In this document: piece by piece, positions 17,385 through 26,077 of the stretch
Layout: the number at the start of each line of letters is the position of its first letter
Position numbering within the stretch: the first letter of the stretch is position 1
Program-made: the position numbers and the translations under genes
The notes under the pieces: model-generated
Databases searched by the model: none
What the model saw: only the letters and a program-made list of their open reading frames with translations
What the model was told of the DNA's origin: nothing
From: DRYS01 sp964491605
Lineage (GTDB): Archaea > Thermoproteota > CALKCG01 > B24 > DRYS01
Direction of reading: 5' to 3'
DNA length: 64,000 nt
Assembly: GCA_964491605.1 (NCBI GenBank)
Contig: CAZBGY010000005.1
Location: 17,223-81,222 of the forward strand

Positions 17385-17507
17385 AACACCACCTGATTAC
17401 AATGCATAACCACTATAGCTAAAAATCTTATTACGTATACACCTACACAAAGATGGGGGGGTTAGACTACATGAAATCTAAGGGTCAAACACTTCTGAAT
17501 GATAGAG

Positions 17508-19700
17508 TTAGCTTAAGCGAAGCTCTCTCGCTACCTCCTTAGCTATATTCACCGCTTTCTCCCTGAACGTTATGTATGATTGCTTGAATCCCCTCATAGT
17601 CTTGTAAGTTGATCCAAAGCTACTCCATTCTTCCGGAGGTAGCCCTCTCTCACCCATACCGGATACATCTACCCCGACTTCCTCAAACTTCTTTCTAAGC
17701 TGAGGCGTTAACTCGAAAGCTTTGACGAAATCATCCCATTTCATAAGCCATTCTACAATCCTTTCATCATGCTTCCTAAGTATAGAATATTCATAGTCTT
17801 CAAGCTTGAATGATGGGCTACTAGTAGCTTTCACGACAGCCATCTGTTGATCTGGAAACTCCGTATTAGTCATATTGTTGCCAGCGAATGTTAGTAATGT
17901 CTCATCAGGTTTCCTCTTAGAGGCAGGTAAGATATCTATGACATCCATTATCTCGGCCGCTTGCTCAGCGGTAAGCCCATACTTAGATATAAGATAGCCT
18001 ATCCATTTCTGTTTGCTCTCCCTGCTGAAGAACAGACTCCAAACCCTCTGACTTACAAGTATACCTCCATAACCAATATTCCTCTCAGCTTCTTCAAGCA
18101 TCTTCCTAGCTTCTTCAATGCTACATTCTAGGACGCCATACTTTACCAAGAATTCTGCGAACCCATCCTTATATAGAGGACGCAAGTTAGCTCTAGAGCA
18201 TAGAAGCTCCACCTTCTCATCTATCGTAGTAGCTTCAAGATCGTAACCCCATCCTGTAGCACCGATCCATCTACCATTAGGCTCCATCTTTATAGATGCT
18301 TTAATCATAGATGCGAGCACTTTTAGAGCCTCCTCCCTCATCCTATCATCCTTGAGTTTAGCTAAAGCCTCCTTCACTAGGGAGGCAGCTACATACTCTC
18401 TCATATGATCATCAAGTCTTCCACCCATAGTTGTCTCGTAGCATCTGGTAATCCTTATACCGCGCTTCACAGCTTCAACCATACCCTCTATCTTAGCTAT
18501 TATAAGCGTAGCTTCCTGTGCTACGGTGAACGTTACGGTATTATTCGTACCTATACCGCGAGATTCGAGCTCTCTAGTGATATCTATCGCGGCGGGAGAG
18601 CTACCTGCAACCTTGAATACTATGTTAGGCCTACCGCGTTCCAGCTTAACCGAATAACCCCATAGTAGATATGCATCATATTTCTTGAAATGGTTTTGAG
18701 CCGCCATGTATATCTTGAACGCATCGTTCAAACTTCCTTCGACGCTATCAGCTACATTCGGATTCAGCTGATAGCTTATCATACCATCCCTATAATTCCT
18801 TAGGAAGAAGATAGGCCTGAATACCTCCATATTAGGCCATAAAGCCACCATGGTCGCCCTCATAGCTAGCTCATCACAGTATCTGTCAGGATCTTTAAGC
18901 CATTCAGGGTTGATCGTAGCGACCTCCTCCTTCAATACTTTACGGAATACGTCCCATAGCGATGGATCATCATCGTAAGCTATAGCTGCTAGAGTTGGAT
19001 TCGTAGATACCTGAACGTAGCCAAGCCTTCTAAGCCATCTGAGACCTAAAGCATAATCGTTACCGAATCTACACATTCCAAGCCGGCTAATCCTATAGTA
19101 GATGTTGCCTTCGATCTCCTTTTTCATAGCTTTCAGGAAGCTTACAGTCCAGCATCCAGGATCGAGACGAGCCTCTACTGATCGCCCTATAACCGCAACC
19201 ATGCCTTCAGCCCTCGGGTTACTAGCCATAACCTTCTTCATATCGTTTACCAGCATTCTAACAACTGCTTCGGCTATAGGCGCTTTACCCCCGTTCTCCC
19301 TCCTCTCTATATACTCCCATCTATTCAGCGCATTCTCTATGTACTGTAGGCTAACATCAACCTCACTATCCGAGAAACCTGCTAATATCCTTTCATAACC
19401 GAATAGATTCAAAGCGATCTCTAATAGTAGATGATAGGCTCGAGCCCTCTTCACTACGGCCTTATCGCCTAACACTACCGATCCTTCGAACACTATATCT
19501 AGTTGTCTAACTAGATCTCCGATAATTCTGCTTAGCTCTCCTTTAAGCTCAGGGTTGATGAGATGATCTGCAGCTAGCTCAGGATAGCCTCTCAAAGCTG
19601 TTTTAACTACATGATCCACATGGTCTAAGCTGTCCGGTATATCTGGTAACTTCTCAGGCTCTGTAGAGTGTAGGAGAGCGAGAACCTCTTCATATTCCAT
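17508..19700 (-). CDS. Very long transaldolase-like protein
   Basis: 730 aa counted from ATG 19698-19700 (MEYEEVLALL); the frame is open to 19910, but the extra 70 residues look non-coding. The middle part, about residues 210-480, follows transaldolase: VSTNPTLAA near 231 (compare TTNPSL), SYQLNPN near 309, and FKVAGSSPAAIDITRELESR with a candidate Schiff-base Lys 363, then GIGTNNTVTFTVAQEA. Transaldolases are normally 210-380 aa. The N-terminal 200 residues and C-terminal 250 residues match nothing I recognise. It is divergent from an MDR dehydrogenase gene. A role in sugar-phosphate metabolism is inferred only from the barrel. Confidence 0.75.
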   Translation of the reverse strand: MEYEEVLALLHSTEPEKLPDIPDSLDHVDHVVKTALRGYPELAADHLINPELKGELSRIIGDLVRQLDIVFEGSVVLGDKAVVKRARAYHLLLEIALNLFGYERILAGFSDSEVDVSLQYIENALNRWEYIERRENGGKAPIAEAVVRMLVNDMKKVMASNPRAEGMVAVIGRSVEARLDPGCWTVSFLKAMKKEIEGNIYYRISRLGMCRFGNDYALGLRWLRRLGYVQVSTNPTLAAIAYDDDPSLWDVFRKVLKEEVATINPEWLKDPDRYCDELAMRATMVALWPNMEVFRPIFFLRNYRDGMISYQLNPNVADSVEGSLNDAFKIYMAAQNHFKKYDAYLLWGYSVKLERGRPNIVFKVAGSSPAAIDITRELESRGIGTNNTVTFTVAQEATLIIAKIEGMVEAVKRGIRITRCYETTMGGRLDDHMREYVAASLVKEALAKLKDDRMREEALKVLASMIKASIKMEPNGRWIGATGWGYDLEATTIDEKVELLCSRANLRPLYKDGFAEFLVKYGVLECSIEEARKMLEEAERNIGYGGILVSQRVWSLFFSRESKQKWIGYLISKYGLTAEQAAEIMDVIDILPASKRKPDETLLTFAGNNMTNTEFPDQQMAVVKATSSPSFKLEDYEYSILRKHDERIVEWLMKWDDFVKAFELTPQLRKKFEEVGVDVSGMGERGLPPEEWSSFGSTYKTMRGFKQSYITFREKAVNIAKEVARELRLS

Positions 19701-19816
19701 GCTAATCCACCAAGTCTTCAATAAGACTCGAAGATGATCTATATTTACTTTTCCTATATACAAGTTAGTCCATTTAAGATTAGAATTCTTAACCTCGTAA
19801 ACATCTATAAAAATGT

Positions 19817-20845
19817 ATGGCGGTAGGGATGAAAGCTGCACGTATAGATACCCCGTTCTCCTTGAAGATCGTAGAGGTCGACCAGCCGATCGTAGGCTCG
19901 AAGGAAGCACTGATTAAAGTTGAAGCATGCGGTGTATGCGGTACGGATATACATATCTATGAAGGGAAAACCGGGATAGCTAGATACCCCCTAATCCCTG
20001 GGCATGAATTCTCAGGTAGAGTCGTAGATGTAGGTAGAGGAGCATCTAGATATCTATCTATAGGTGATCGCGTAGTAGTGGATCCTACGGTGGTATGCGG
20101 TCGATGCATCTTCTGCAGATCTGGTAGGATGCATCTATGCCTAGAATGGTCACCTATAGGAGTTGTTAGGGATGGAGCTTTCGCTGAATATGTTAAAGTA
20201 CCTGCACATCTAGCTTATAGGATACCAGATACCGTATCGTTCGAAGAAGCTGCTTTAACAGAGCCTCTCAGCTGCTGTATACACGGCTGGGATAGGCTTT
20301 CACCGAAAGCAGGATTCACGGCTGCTATAATAGGGGCTGGACCAATAGGTCTCATGCATATCCAGCTAGCTAGACTTTCAGGTGCTTCGCTTATAATAGT
20401 TTCAGAACCTATGGAACGTAGAAGAATCCTTGCGAAGAAGCTTGGAGCAGATATAGTTGTAAACCCGTTTGAAAGCGATCTATCCGAAGTTGTGAACAGA
20501 GAGACATCTGGTATAGGCGTCGATATAGTTATAGAAGCCGTAGGGGGAGCTAAATACCTAGAGGAGGCTCTAAAGATAGTTGGTAGAGGGGGGAAGATTC
20601 TAGTATTCGGTGTAGCTCCTGAAGAGGATAGAGCATGTGTAAGTCCTTATAGTTTATATAGGGGTGAGTTAACCATACTCGGGAGCTTCATAAATCTATA
20701 TTCTATGGATAGAGCTATATCTATGATAGCTTCGAAAAGAGTCGATGTAGGTAGTCTGATAACCCATGTGATATCGTTAGATATGGTTGAGCAAGCTTTG
20801 AGAAGGGAGCTTAGAGAGCCGGTTAAAGTAATAGTTAAACCTTAA
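19817..20845 (+). CDS. Zinc-dependent MDR dehydrogenase (sugar/polyol or threonine type)
   Basis: 342-aa medium-chain dehydrogenase. The catalytic zinc ligands (CGVCGTD, PGHEF), four structural-zinc cysteines (CGRC..C.......C near residues 95-110) and the nucleotide loop GAGPIGLMHIQLARLSGA near residue 175 are present. ATG 19817 or ATG 19829 (after GGTAGGG) could be the start. It opens a same-strand gene run (regulator, RACo-like, DapA-like) and faces the transaldolase-like gene over about 116 bases. Substrate unknown; relatives oxidise sorbitol, threonine or sugars. Confidence 0.88.
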   Translation: MAVGMKAARIDTPFSLKIVEVDQPIVGSKEALIKVEACGVCGTDIHIYEGKTGIARYPLIPGHEFSGRVVDVGRGASRYLSIGDRVVVDPTVVCGRCIFCRSGRMHLCLEWSPIGVVRDGAFAEYVKVPAHLAYRIPDTVSFEEAALTEPLSCCIHGWDRLSPKAGFTAAIIGAGPIGLMHIQLARLSGASLIIVSEPMERRRILAKKLGADIVVNPFESDLSEVVNRETSGIGVDIVIEAVGGAKYLEEALKIVGRGGKILVFGVAPEEDRACVSPYSLYRGELTILGSFINLYSMDRAISMIASKRVDVGSLITHVISLDMVEQALRRELREPVKVIVKP

Positions 20846-20888
20846 GGTTTATCTCCGTCGATCTAAAGTCTACTTTGTAGGGTACTCT

Positions 20889-21812
20889 ATGTACGTAGTC
20901 GATAGGGATGGATGGATATATGGATGTAGGATTATAGACGAGCCGAGTACCATAAAAACGCTTAGTACAGAGATAGCTTTCAGAATACTTAGAGAGCTTT
21001 CAGCTAGGCCTTCTACTCTATCGGAGTTAAGCAATAGCTTATCCTTAACTATGCAGAGGCTATCCTACCATCTCAAACGTCTCGTAGAATCAGGTCTAGT
21101 GGAATATGCCGTAGAGGATGTGAATGGCCGTAGATGCAAGATATATAGATTGAAACCTTCAGGTATACTTATATTACCACCAGGAGTTAAGCCTATAGGT
21201 AAGCTATCGTTCTCAAGGATGGAAGCTATCCCCGCCCTAAATCCGTTTATAGAAGATGGCTCATTTAACGCTCTCATAGTTATCGGAAGCCCAGATCCGC
21301 ATGGACGGTATGGCTATGCAGCTTCAGACGGTTACTCAGCTATAGATCTCGCACTCTTCTTAGGATCGTTTGTGAATAAAGGCGTAGGTGTAGCATACAA
21401 GCTTGATACGCAGGTTACGGCAGTGGATAAAGCAGGCAACCTTATACTTGTTGGGGGGCCGAAATCCAATATGCTGACGGATGAAGTTAACCGTTTCCTA
21501 CCGGTACTATTCGAGTATTCGGAAGATTTAAGGGATTGGACCATATACTCCCCATTATCAGGTAGACGCTATCTTGAGAAGCAGATAGGACTTATAGCTA
21601 GGATAGAAAGCCCATTCTCAGCCGGTAGAGTGGTACTAGTCTTAGCCGGTAAGGGATTTAGAGGAACTAGAGCCGCTATAGTAGGGTTCATAAGGTATAC
21701 GGATAAGCTTTTAGATGGGAATATACATGATCCTAAGGTTAAATGTAGGGTTGTAAAAGGTTTGGATATGGATTCAGACGGTATAATAGACGATGTAGAA
21801 TTCCTAGAGTAG
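20889..21812 (+). CDS. ArsR-like HTH protein with C-terminal domain of uncertain kind
   Basis: 307 aa. Residues 25-105 form a winged helix (IAFRILRELSARPSTLSELSNSL, MQRLSYHLKRLVESGLVEY). The remainder is beta-rich, with GSPDPHGRYGYAASDGYSAIDLALFLG and NLILVGGPKSNMLTDEVN; I associate this pattern with an archaeal S-layer-related domain, though not firmly. It ends with an EF-hand-like acidic loop (DMDSDGIIDDVE). Found 43 bases after the MDR dehydrogenase gene and 5 bases before the annotated RACo-like frame, so it may regulate this cluster. Confidence 0.7.
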   Translation: MYVVDRDGWIYGCRIIDEPSTIKTLSTEIAFRILRELSARPSTLSELSNSLSLTMQRLSYHLKRLVESGLVEYAVEDVNGRRCKIYRLKPSGILILPPGVKPIGKLSFSRMEAIPALNPFIEDGSFNALIVIGSPDPHGRYGYAASDGYSAIDLALFLGSFVNKGVGVAYKLDTQVTAVDKAGNLILVGGPKSNMLTDEVNRFLPVLFEYSEDLRDWTIYSPLSGRRYLEKQIGLIARIESPFSAGRVVLVLAGKGFRGTRAAIVGFIRYTDKLLDGNIHDPKVKCRVVKGLDMDSDGIIDDVEFLE

Positions 21813-21843
21813 AATCGTTGGAGGAAAGTAGAATCGTTGGAGG
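21809..21843 (+). repeat. Tandem 16-base repeat carrying a duplicated ribosome binding site
   Basis: GTAGAATCGTTGGAGG occurs twice, at 21809-21824 and 21828-21843, 19 bases apart. Each copy ends in the Shine-Dalgarno sequence GGAGG. The second copy is 4 bases before GTG 21848 and 7 bases before TTG 21851, which are therefore the likely starts of the RACo-like gene. The first copy overlaps the upstream gene's stop. Confidence 0.8.
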
Positions 21844-21847
21844 CATC

Positions 21848-23701
21848 GTGTTGCCTACGATTATATTCCTACCCGACGGGCTAAGAGTACAAGTAGGTAT
21901 GGGTTCAAGTCTACTCGAAGCTTCGAGGAAGGCATCGATACAGCTTCCAGCTATCTGCGGGGGTAGAGGTATCTGTGGTAAATGTAGGGTTAAGGTGGTT
22001 AGAGGCGAATTAACTCCTCCTACAGAGGCGGAGAAAACCCACTTAGGTCAACTTCTGTATTCGGGTTTCAGATTGGCTTGTCAAGCTAAAATTCTAGGAG
22101 ATGCGATCGTATATGTTCATGATAAAGCACTCCTTACGAAACAGAAGCTCGCTATACTCGGATTCGAACCGGATGTAGATGTTAAACCTGGAGTCTTTAA
22201 GGTGTATATTGAGCTAGAGCAGCCTAGACTTGAAAACGTGAAATCTTATGAGACTATAGTTAGAGAGACTCTATCGGAGCGAGGAATCCATATATCATCG
22301 TTTTCGCTGGAGGCATTAAGGAAGCTACCTAAAGTTCTGAAGAAGAGCGGATTTAAGGTAACTATAACGATCGACGAAGGAGAAGTTATAGATATCGATG
22401 AGGGGGATACAACTGGAGTTCTATACGGGATTGCGGTGGATCTGGGATCGACTAAAATAGCCGCTTTCATAGTAGATCTGTTAAGCGGCGAAACGATCTA
22501 CGGGGATGGAGTGGTTAATCCTCAAGTCGCTTATGGAGAAGATGTAGTGTCACGTATCTCCTATATACTCGAAGGTGAAGAGAATCTTGAGAAGCTTAGG
22601 ATTATAGCAGTTGAAGCTATAAACGGTTTGATAGCGAGTATGTGCAGTAAATTAGGTATAGATCCAAGCTTGATATATAAGGTTTCCCTAGTAGGCAATA
22701 CGGCGATGCATCACATATTCTACGGTATAGATCCAACTAGCCTAGTTTACTCTCCGTATCCAGCTGTATCGGTTAATCCAATTAAAACTAAGGCTTCAGC
22801 TCTAGGCTTAAATGTTAATAAATCTGCATACATCTATAGCCCACCGAATATAGCTGGCTTCGTAGGAGCTGACGCTGTAGCCGATATACTAGCTTCTAGG
22901 ATATATGAATCCGATGAATTAACGCTCCTACTAGATATAGGAACAAACACTGAGATTATCTTAGGTGATAAGCACCTACTACTATGTTGCTCAGCAGCTT
23001 CAGGCCCAGCTTTCGAAGGTATGCAGATAAGGTATGGTATGAAGGCTGTTGAAGGCGCCATAGAGAGGGTAAAGATAAGCGATGATGGGTTAAACGTGGA
23101 ATACTTGACTATAGGATTGGCTAAACCTAGAGGTATATGCGGCTCAGGTGTAATAGATGCTGTAGCTGAGATGTTTCGCACAGGTATAATAGATTCTAAG
23201 GGTACGATAAATGATCGTAGCGATAACCCGAGAGTTAGATATAAATCCAACGGTCGCGAATTCGTAATAGCATGGTCTGAGGAGACAGCTATAGGTGAAG
23301 ATATAACGATAACACAGAGAGATGTAAGGGAGATTCAGAAGGCTAAAGCAGCTATAGAAACTGGCTGGCTTCTACTACTGAAACATTATAAAGCATCCGT
23401 AGAAGATTTAAGCAAGGTTCTAGTAGCAGGAGCCTTCGGTACATATATAAACCCTGAAAGCGCTAAGATGATAGGATTACTTCCGGATGTTCCATCAGAT
23501 AGGATAATATTCCTCGGAAATACAGCTGGCTCAGGTGCAAGGTTGATCTTGAAGAGCTTATATGAAACGGCTAAAGCTATAGATATAGCTAAACGTGCAA
23601 GGTATGTGGAGATAGCTGTCGACCCGGATTTCCATAGAATATATCTTAGTTCCCTCGGTATACCGTATATGGAGGTTAAAGGATTCAAAAGTTTTAAATA
23701 G
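21848..23701 (+). CDS. RACo-like corrinoid-activating ATPase (2Fe-2S plus ASKHA domain)
   Basis: About 617 aa of the COG3894 family, which uses ATP to reactivate Co(II) corrinoid methyltransferase proteins. A plant-type 2Fe-2S ferredoxin domain comes first (CGGRGICGKC, then LAC), then a linker, then an ASKHA ATPase domain (YGIAVDLGSTKIAAF, NTAMHHIFYG, LLDIGTNTEI, GICGSGVIDAV, GAFG). The open frame extends to TTG 21818, but a duplicated GGAGG favours GTG 21848 or TTG 21851. No corrinoid protein is adjacent; a UroD-like methyltransferase candidate lies at 60 kb. The target protein must be elsewhere or the role differs. Confidence 0.88.
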   Translation: MLPTIIFLPDGLRVQVGMGSSLLEASRKASIQLPAICGGRGICGKCRVKVVRGELTPPTEAEKTHLGQLLYSGFRLACQAKILGDAIVYVHDKALLTKQKLAILGFEPDVDVKPGVFKVYIELEQPRLENVKSYETIVRETLSERGIHISSFSLEALRKLPKVLKKSGFKVTITIDEGEVIDIDEGDTTGVLYGIAVDLGSTKIAAFIVDLLSGETIYGDGVVNPQVAYGEDVVSRISYILEGEENLEKLRIIAVEAINGLIASMCSKLGIDPSLIYKVSLVGNTAMHHIFYGIDPTSLVYSPYPAVSVNPIKTKASALGLNVNKSAYIYSPPNIAGFVGADAVADILASRIYESDELTLLLDIGTNTEIILGDKHLLLCCSAASGPAFEGMQIRYGMKAVEGAIERVKISDDGLNVEYLTIGLAKPRGICGSGVIDAVAEMFRTGIIDSKGTINDRSDNPRVRYKSNGREFVIAWSEETAIGEDITITQRDVREIQKAKAAIETGWLLLLKHYKASVEDLSKVLVAGAFGTYINPESAKMIGLLPDVPSDRIIFLGNTAGSGARLILKSLYETAKAIDIAKRARYVEIAVDPDFHRIYLSSLGIPYMEVKGFKSFK

Positions 23702-23739
23702 TAATCTTAGATCGAAAGGGTGAATCGAGGGAGGTTATA

Positions 23740-24729
23740 TTGGAGCCTGAAAAGCTTCGAGAATATCTGAGTAGAGGAGCTCTAGTAGTCGTACAGATAA
23801 CACCGTTTAGAAGCGATGAAGGATTAGATCTAGAAGGATTGAAACTTAATACGGAATTCCTAATAGAGAGAAGGGCGTTAGGCCCTATGGTTCTGGTACC
23901 TACCGGTAGTACAGGGGAATTTTATGCTTTAAACGATGAGGAGAGGAAGAAGGTTATATCTACCGTAGTCGATATAGCAGGCGGTAAGATTCCGGTAATA
24001 GCTGGAACTATGAGAGCTGGGGCGAGATGGACTGCTGAGCTCTCTAAATATGCAGAGGATATCGGGGCGGATGGGGTGATGGTTGTCCTACCATACTACC
24101 ATATACCAAGCGAGGAAGGACTTCTCGAACACTATAAGATGATAGCAGGCTCAATAAATATCGGCCTACTACTCTATAACAACCCGGATGTCTCTAAAAT
24201 ATACGTTAGTCCTAAGCTTATGAAACGTTTAGCAGCAGAGATACCGAATCTAGTAGGCGTTAAAGAGAATACTCCTTATGTAGCAACCTTCTATGAACAG
24301 GTTAAAGCTGTAGGCGATAAGATACCGGTAATTCAGGGTAGGGGAGAGTGGTGGTACATATCTACGGTTCTTCTCGGAGCTACCGGTTATGTCTCAGGGT
24401 ATGCAAACTTCATGCCTGAGTTATCTTTCGAGATATTAAAGGCAGGTACTTCCAAAGATTTCTCTAAGCTCTCCGAACTCCTAGATAAGATATCTATCAT
24501 CGAGGAATTCATCTCTGAGATGAACATTAAGTATGGGCCTTCAACGTCTATACTACCCCCACCATATATACAGAACTATATGGTTTATGCTGTGATAAAA
24601 GCCGCTATGGATATCATGGGGCTTAGAGGCGGGAGGGTGAGATCACCGCTAATCGATCTGAAGATAGAGGATAAAAAGCGTTTGGAGAGAATATTGTTTG
24701 AAGATCTGTGTTTAGAGAGGATCGAATAG
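23740..24729 (+). CDS. Dihydrodipicolinate synthase/aldolase-family protein
   Basis: 329-aa class I aldolase of the DapA/NanA superfamily. The Schiff-base lysine in VGVKENT (about residue 177), the catalytic tyrosine in LLYNNP and the GSTGEFYALNDEE segment are intact. It is longer than DapA by about 35 residues. TTG start behind GGGAGG. Fourth gene of the run with an MDR dehydrogenase, so a sugar-acid aldolase (for example acting on 2-keto-3-deoxy acids) is more likely than lysine synthesis, but the substrate cannot be read. Confidence 0.86.
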   Translation: MEPEKLREYLSRGALVVVQITPFRSDEGLDLEGLKLNTEFLIERRALGPMVLVPTGSTGEFYALNDEERKKVISTVVDIAGGKIPVIAGTMRAGARWTAELSKYAEDIGADGVMVVLPYYHIPSEEGLLEHYKMIAGSINIGLLLYNNPDVSKIYVSPKLMKRLAAEIPNLVGVKENTPYVATFYEQVKAVGDKIPVIQGRGEWWYISTVLLGATGYVSGYANFMPELSFEILKAGTSKDFSKLSELLDKISIIEEFISEMNIKYGPSTSILPPPYIQNYMVYAVIKAAMDIMGLRGGRVRSPLIDLKIEDKKRLERILFEDLCLERIE

Positions 24730-24760
24730 TACGGAATAGATTTCAGTAAGGATGTTGTGA

Positions 24761-24837
24761 TGGTAGCGGGGCCTGGATTTGAACCAGGGATCTCCGGGTT
24801 ATGAGCCCGGCGGGTTTCCTGGCTACCCCACCCCGCT
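24761..24837 (-). tRNA. Initiator tRNA-Met (CAT)
   Basis: A 74-base cloverleaf plus an encoded CCA. Acceptor stem AGCGGGG pairs with CCCCGCT; anticodon CAT is at 24801-24803. The A1-U72 pair and three G-C pairs in the anticodon stem mark it as initiator rather than elongator tRNA. No intron. A TATA-like element lies 20-30 bases upstream on the minus strand. Confidence 0.93.
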
Positions 24838-24856
24838 CTCCTACCAAGATTTATGG

Positions 24857-24866
24857 GGATAAATAC
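24857..24866 (-). promoter_or_regulatory. TATA-like element of initiator tRNA
   Basis: The minus strand reads AGTATTTATCC, about 20-30 bases upstream of the tRNA 5' end, the normal archaeal TATA distance. Consensus match only. Confidence 0.45.
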
Positions 24867-24916
24867 TCCTCCTAATAAAGATTAAACATCGAAGCTGCAT
24901 AGAAAATATTGAGATC

Positions 24917-25978
24917 CTATAATTCTTCCATCGATCGACCTATCTTAACCTTATCCCTATTAGCTATAGCAAGGTTAATCACTATTTCGGCTATATCGCA
25001 CGCGTATTCAGCTATACGCTTTAGACTCTCCAATACTAGGCTTAAACTCATGACGGTTTTAGGATCCTTATAATTCTCCAAGATCATAAGAGAGGCTTCC
25101 TCCACCATCGAAATGATCCACCTCCTACTAGATATAGTCTCGTTAGCTAGATCCATATCCATCTTTATCAACGCTCTCCATGAATTCTCTAGCATAGCAT
25201 TCGCATACTTCCCTAATTCGACTATGATGGAACGCAGATTATCCGTTAAAGGTTCGTGTAGTTTACCCGATATATCGGCTATCCTCGCCGCGTGATCAGC
25301 AGCTCTCTCGATACTCTTAGTTATTAATCTATATCCGAGCACATGTCTGAAATCCTTTATCTCAAGCTCTCTTAATATGTTACGATCTTCCACAGCTTTC
25401 TTAAGCTGTCTAACAGAGAGAAGGTATAATCTATCGACGTTATCATCCCTTTCGATAACATCCTTCGCTATCTCAGCATCTCTATCTCTCAACGCCTGTA
25501 TAGAATCGTTCAACATAGATTGAGTTATAGTCATCATCCTAGTTATCAACTTTATAGATGGAAACTCTCTAAACTCTATGAAAGTCTGTAGAGTTACCTC
25601 GTTAATCTTTTCATCTACCACTTCTACACCTAGAAGCTTCTTACGTATAAACTCTATAAGCTTATTCCTAAGTTCAGAGTATCGTTTAAGAAATCTCACC
25701 TTTATGGTTTGGTAGCCAACGAGGTATAACCCAACTATCATCCTAAATATGTGGTCCATATCGGCGAATTCGTTAACCTCCACAATAGCTTCGCTGAAAG
25801 CTTGCCCTACGGTTTTACCAGCTCTCTGAGGCACTAGTAATAGCGATAAATCCGACTGTTTTTGTATCGTCACGAAATCTCCAGGTTTTAACTTAACTTC
25901 TGAAACCCAATCTTTGGGTAGGGTTATAGCATAGGAGGATCCACCTATCAACTGAATCTTACGATACTCCATCGCCAT
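24917..25978 (-). CDS. AbrB-PhoU fusion protein
   Basis: 353 aa. Residues 3-50 form a SpoVT/AbrB-type DNA-binding fold (YRKIQLIGGSSYAITLPKDWV), and the rest carries two PhoU helical repeats, each with the acidic metal-binding motif (for example ERAADHAARIAD and RIAEYACDIAEI). Such archaeal proteins are thought to regulate phosphate uptake. No phosphate transporter genes are adjacent, so the target is not shown here. Confidence 0.9.
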   Translation of the reverse strand: MAMEYRKIQLIGGSSYAITLPKDWVSEVKLKPGDFVTIQKQSDLSLLLVPQRAGKTVGQAFSEAIVEVNEFADMDHIFRMIVGLYLVGYQTIKVRFLKRYSELRNKLIEFIRKKLLGVEVVDEKINEVTLQTFIEFREFPSIKLITRMMTITQSMLNDSIQALRDRDAEIAKDVIERDDNVDRLYLLSVRQLKKAVEDRNILRELEIKDFRHVLGYRLITKSIERAADHAARIADISGKLHEPLTDNLRSIIVELGKYANAMLENSWRALIKMDMDLANETISSRRWIISMVEEASLMILENYKDPKTVMSLSLVLESLKRIAEYACDIAEIVINLAIANRDKVKIGRSMEEL

Positions 25979-26077
25979 AGTTTCATCTAACTGTAATATC
26001 GAGTACGATCCACTATATTTAATTTATGTATGGGAAACTCCCTGGATATAGGTGTATATAAAGTATTAGTAGATTTA

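Noticed and set aside
17463..17543. Short ATG frame of about 23 codons behind a G-rich run near 17452
   Set aside because: Too short, overlaps the transaldolase-like gene end, and has no family match; the G-run may be chance.
19701..19910. Longer N terminus (70 aa) for the transaldolase-like protein
   Set aside because: Overlaps the divergent MDR dehydrogenase gene and its promoter region and has low-complexity, non-family sequence; the ATG at 19700 is preferred.
22834..23250. 138-aa minus-strand frame within the RACo-like gene
   Set aside because: It overlaps a well-supported gene entirely and has no independent motif.
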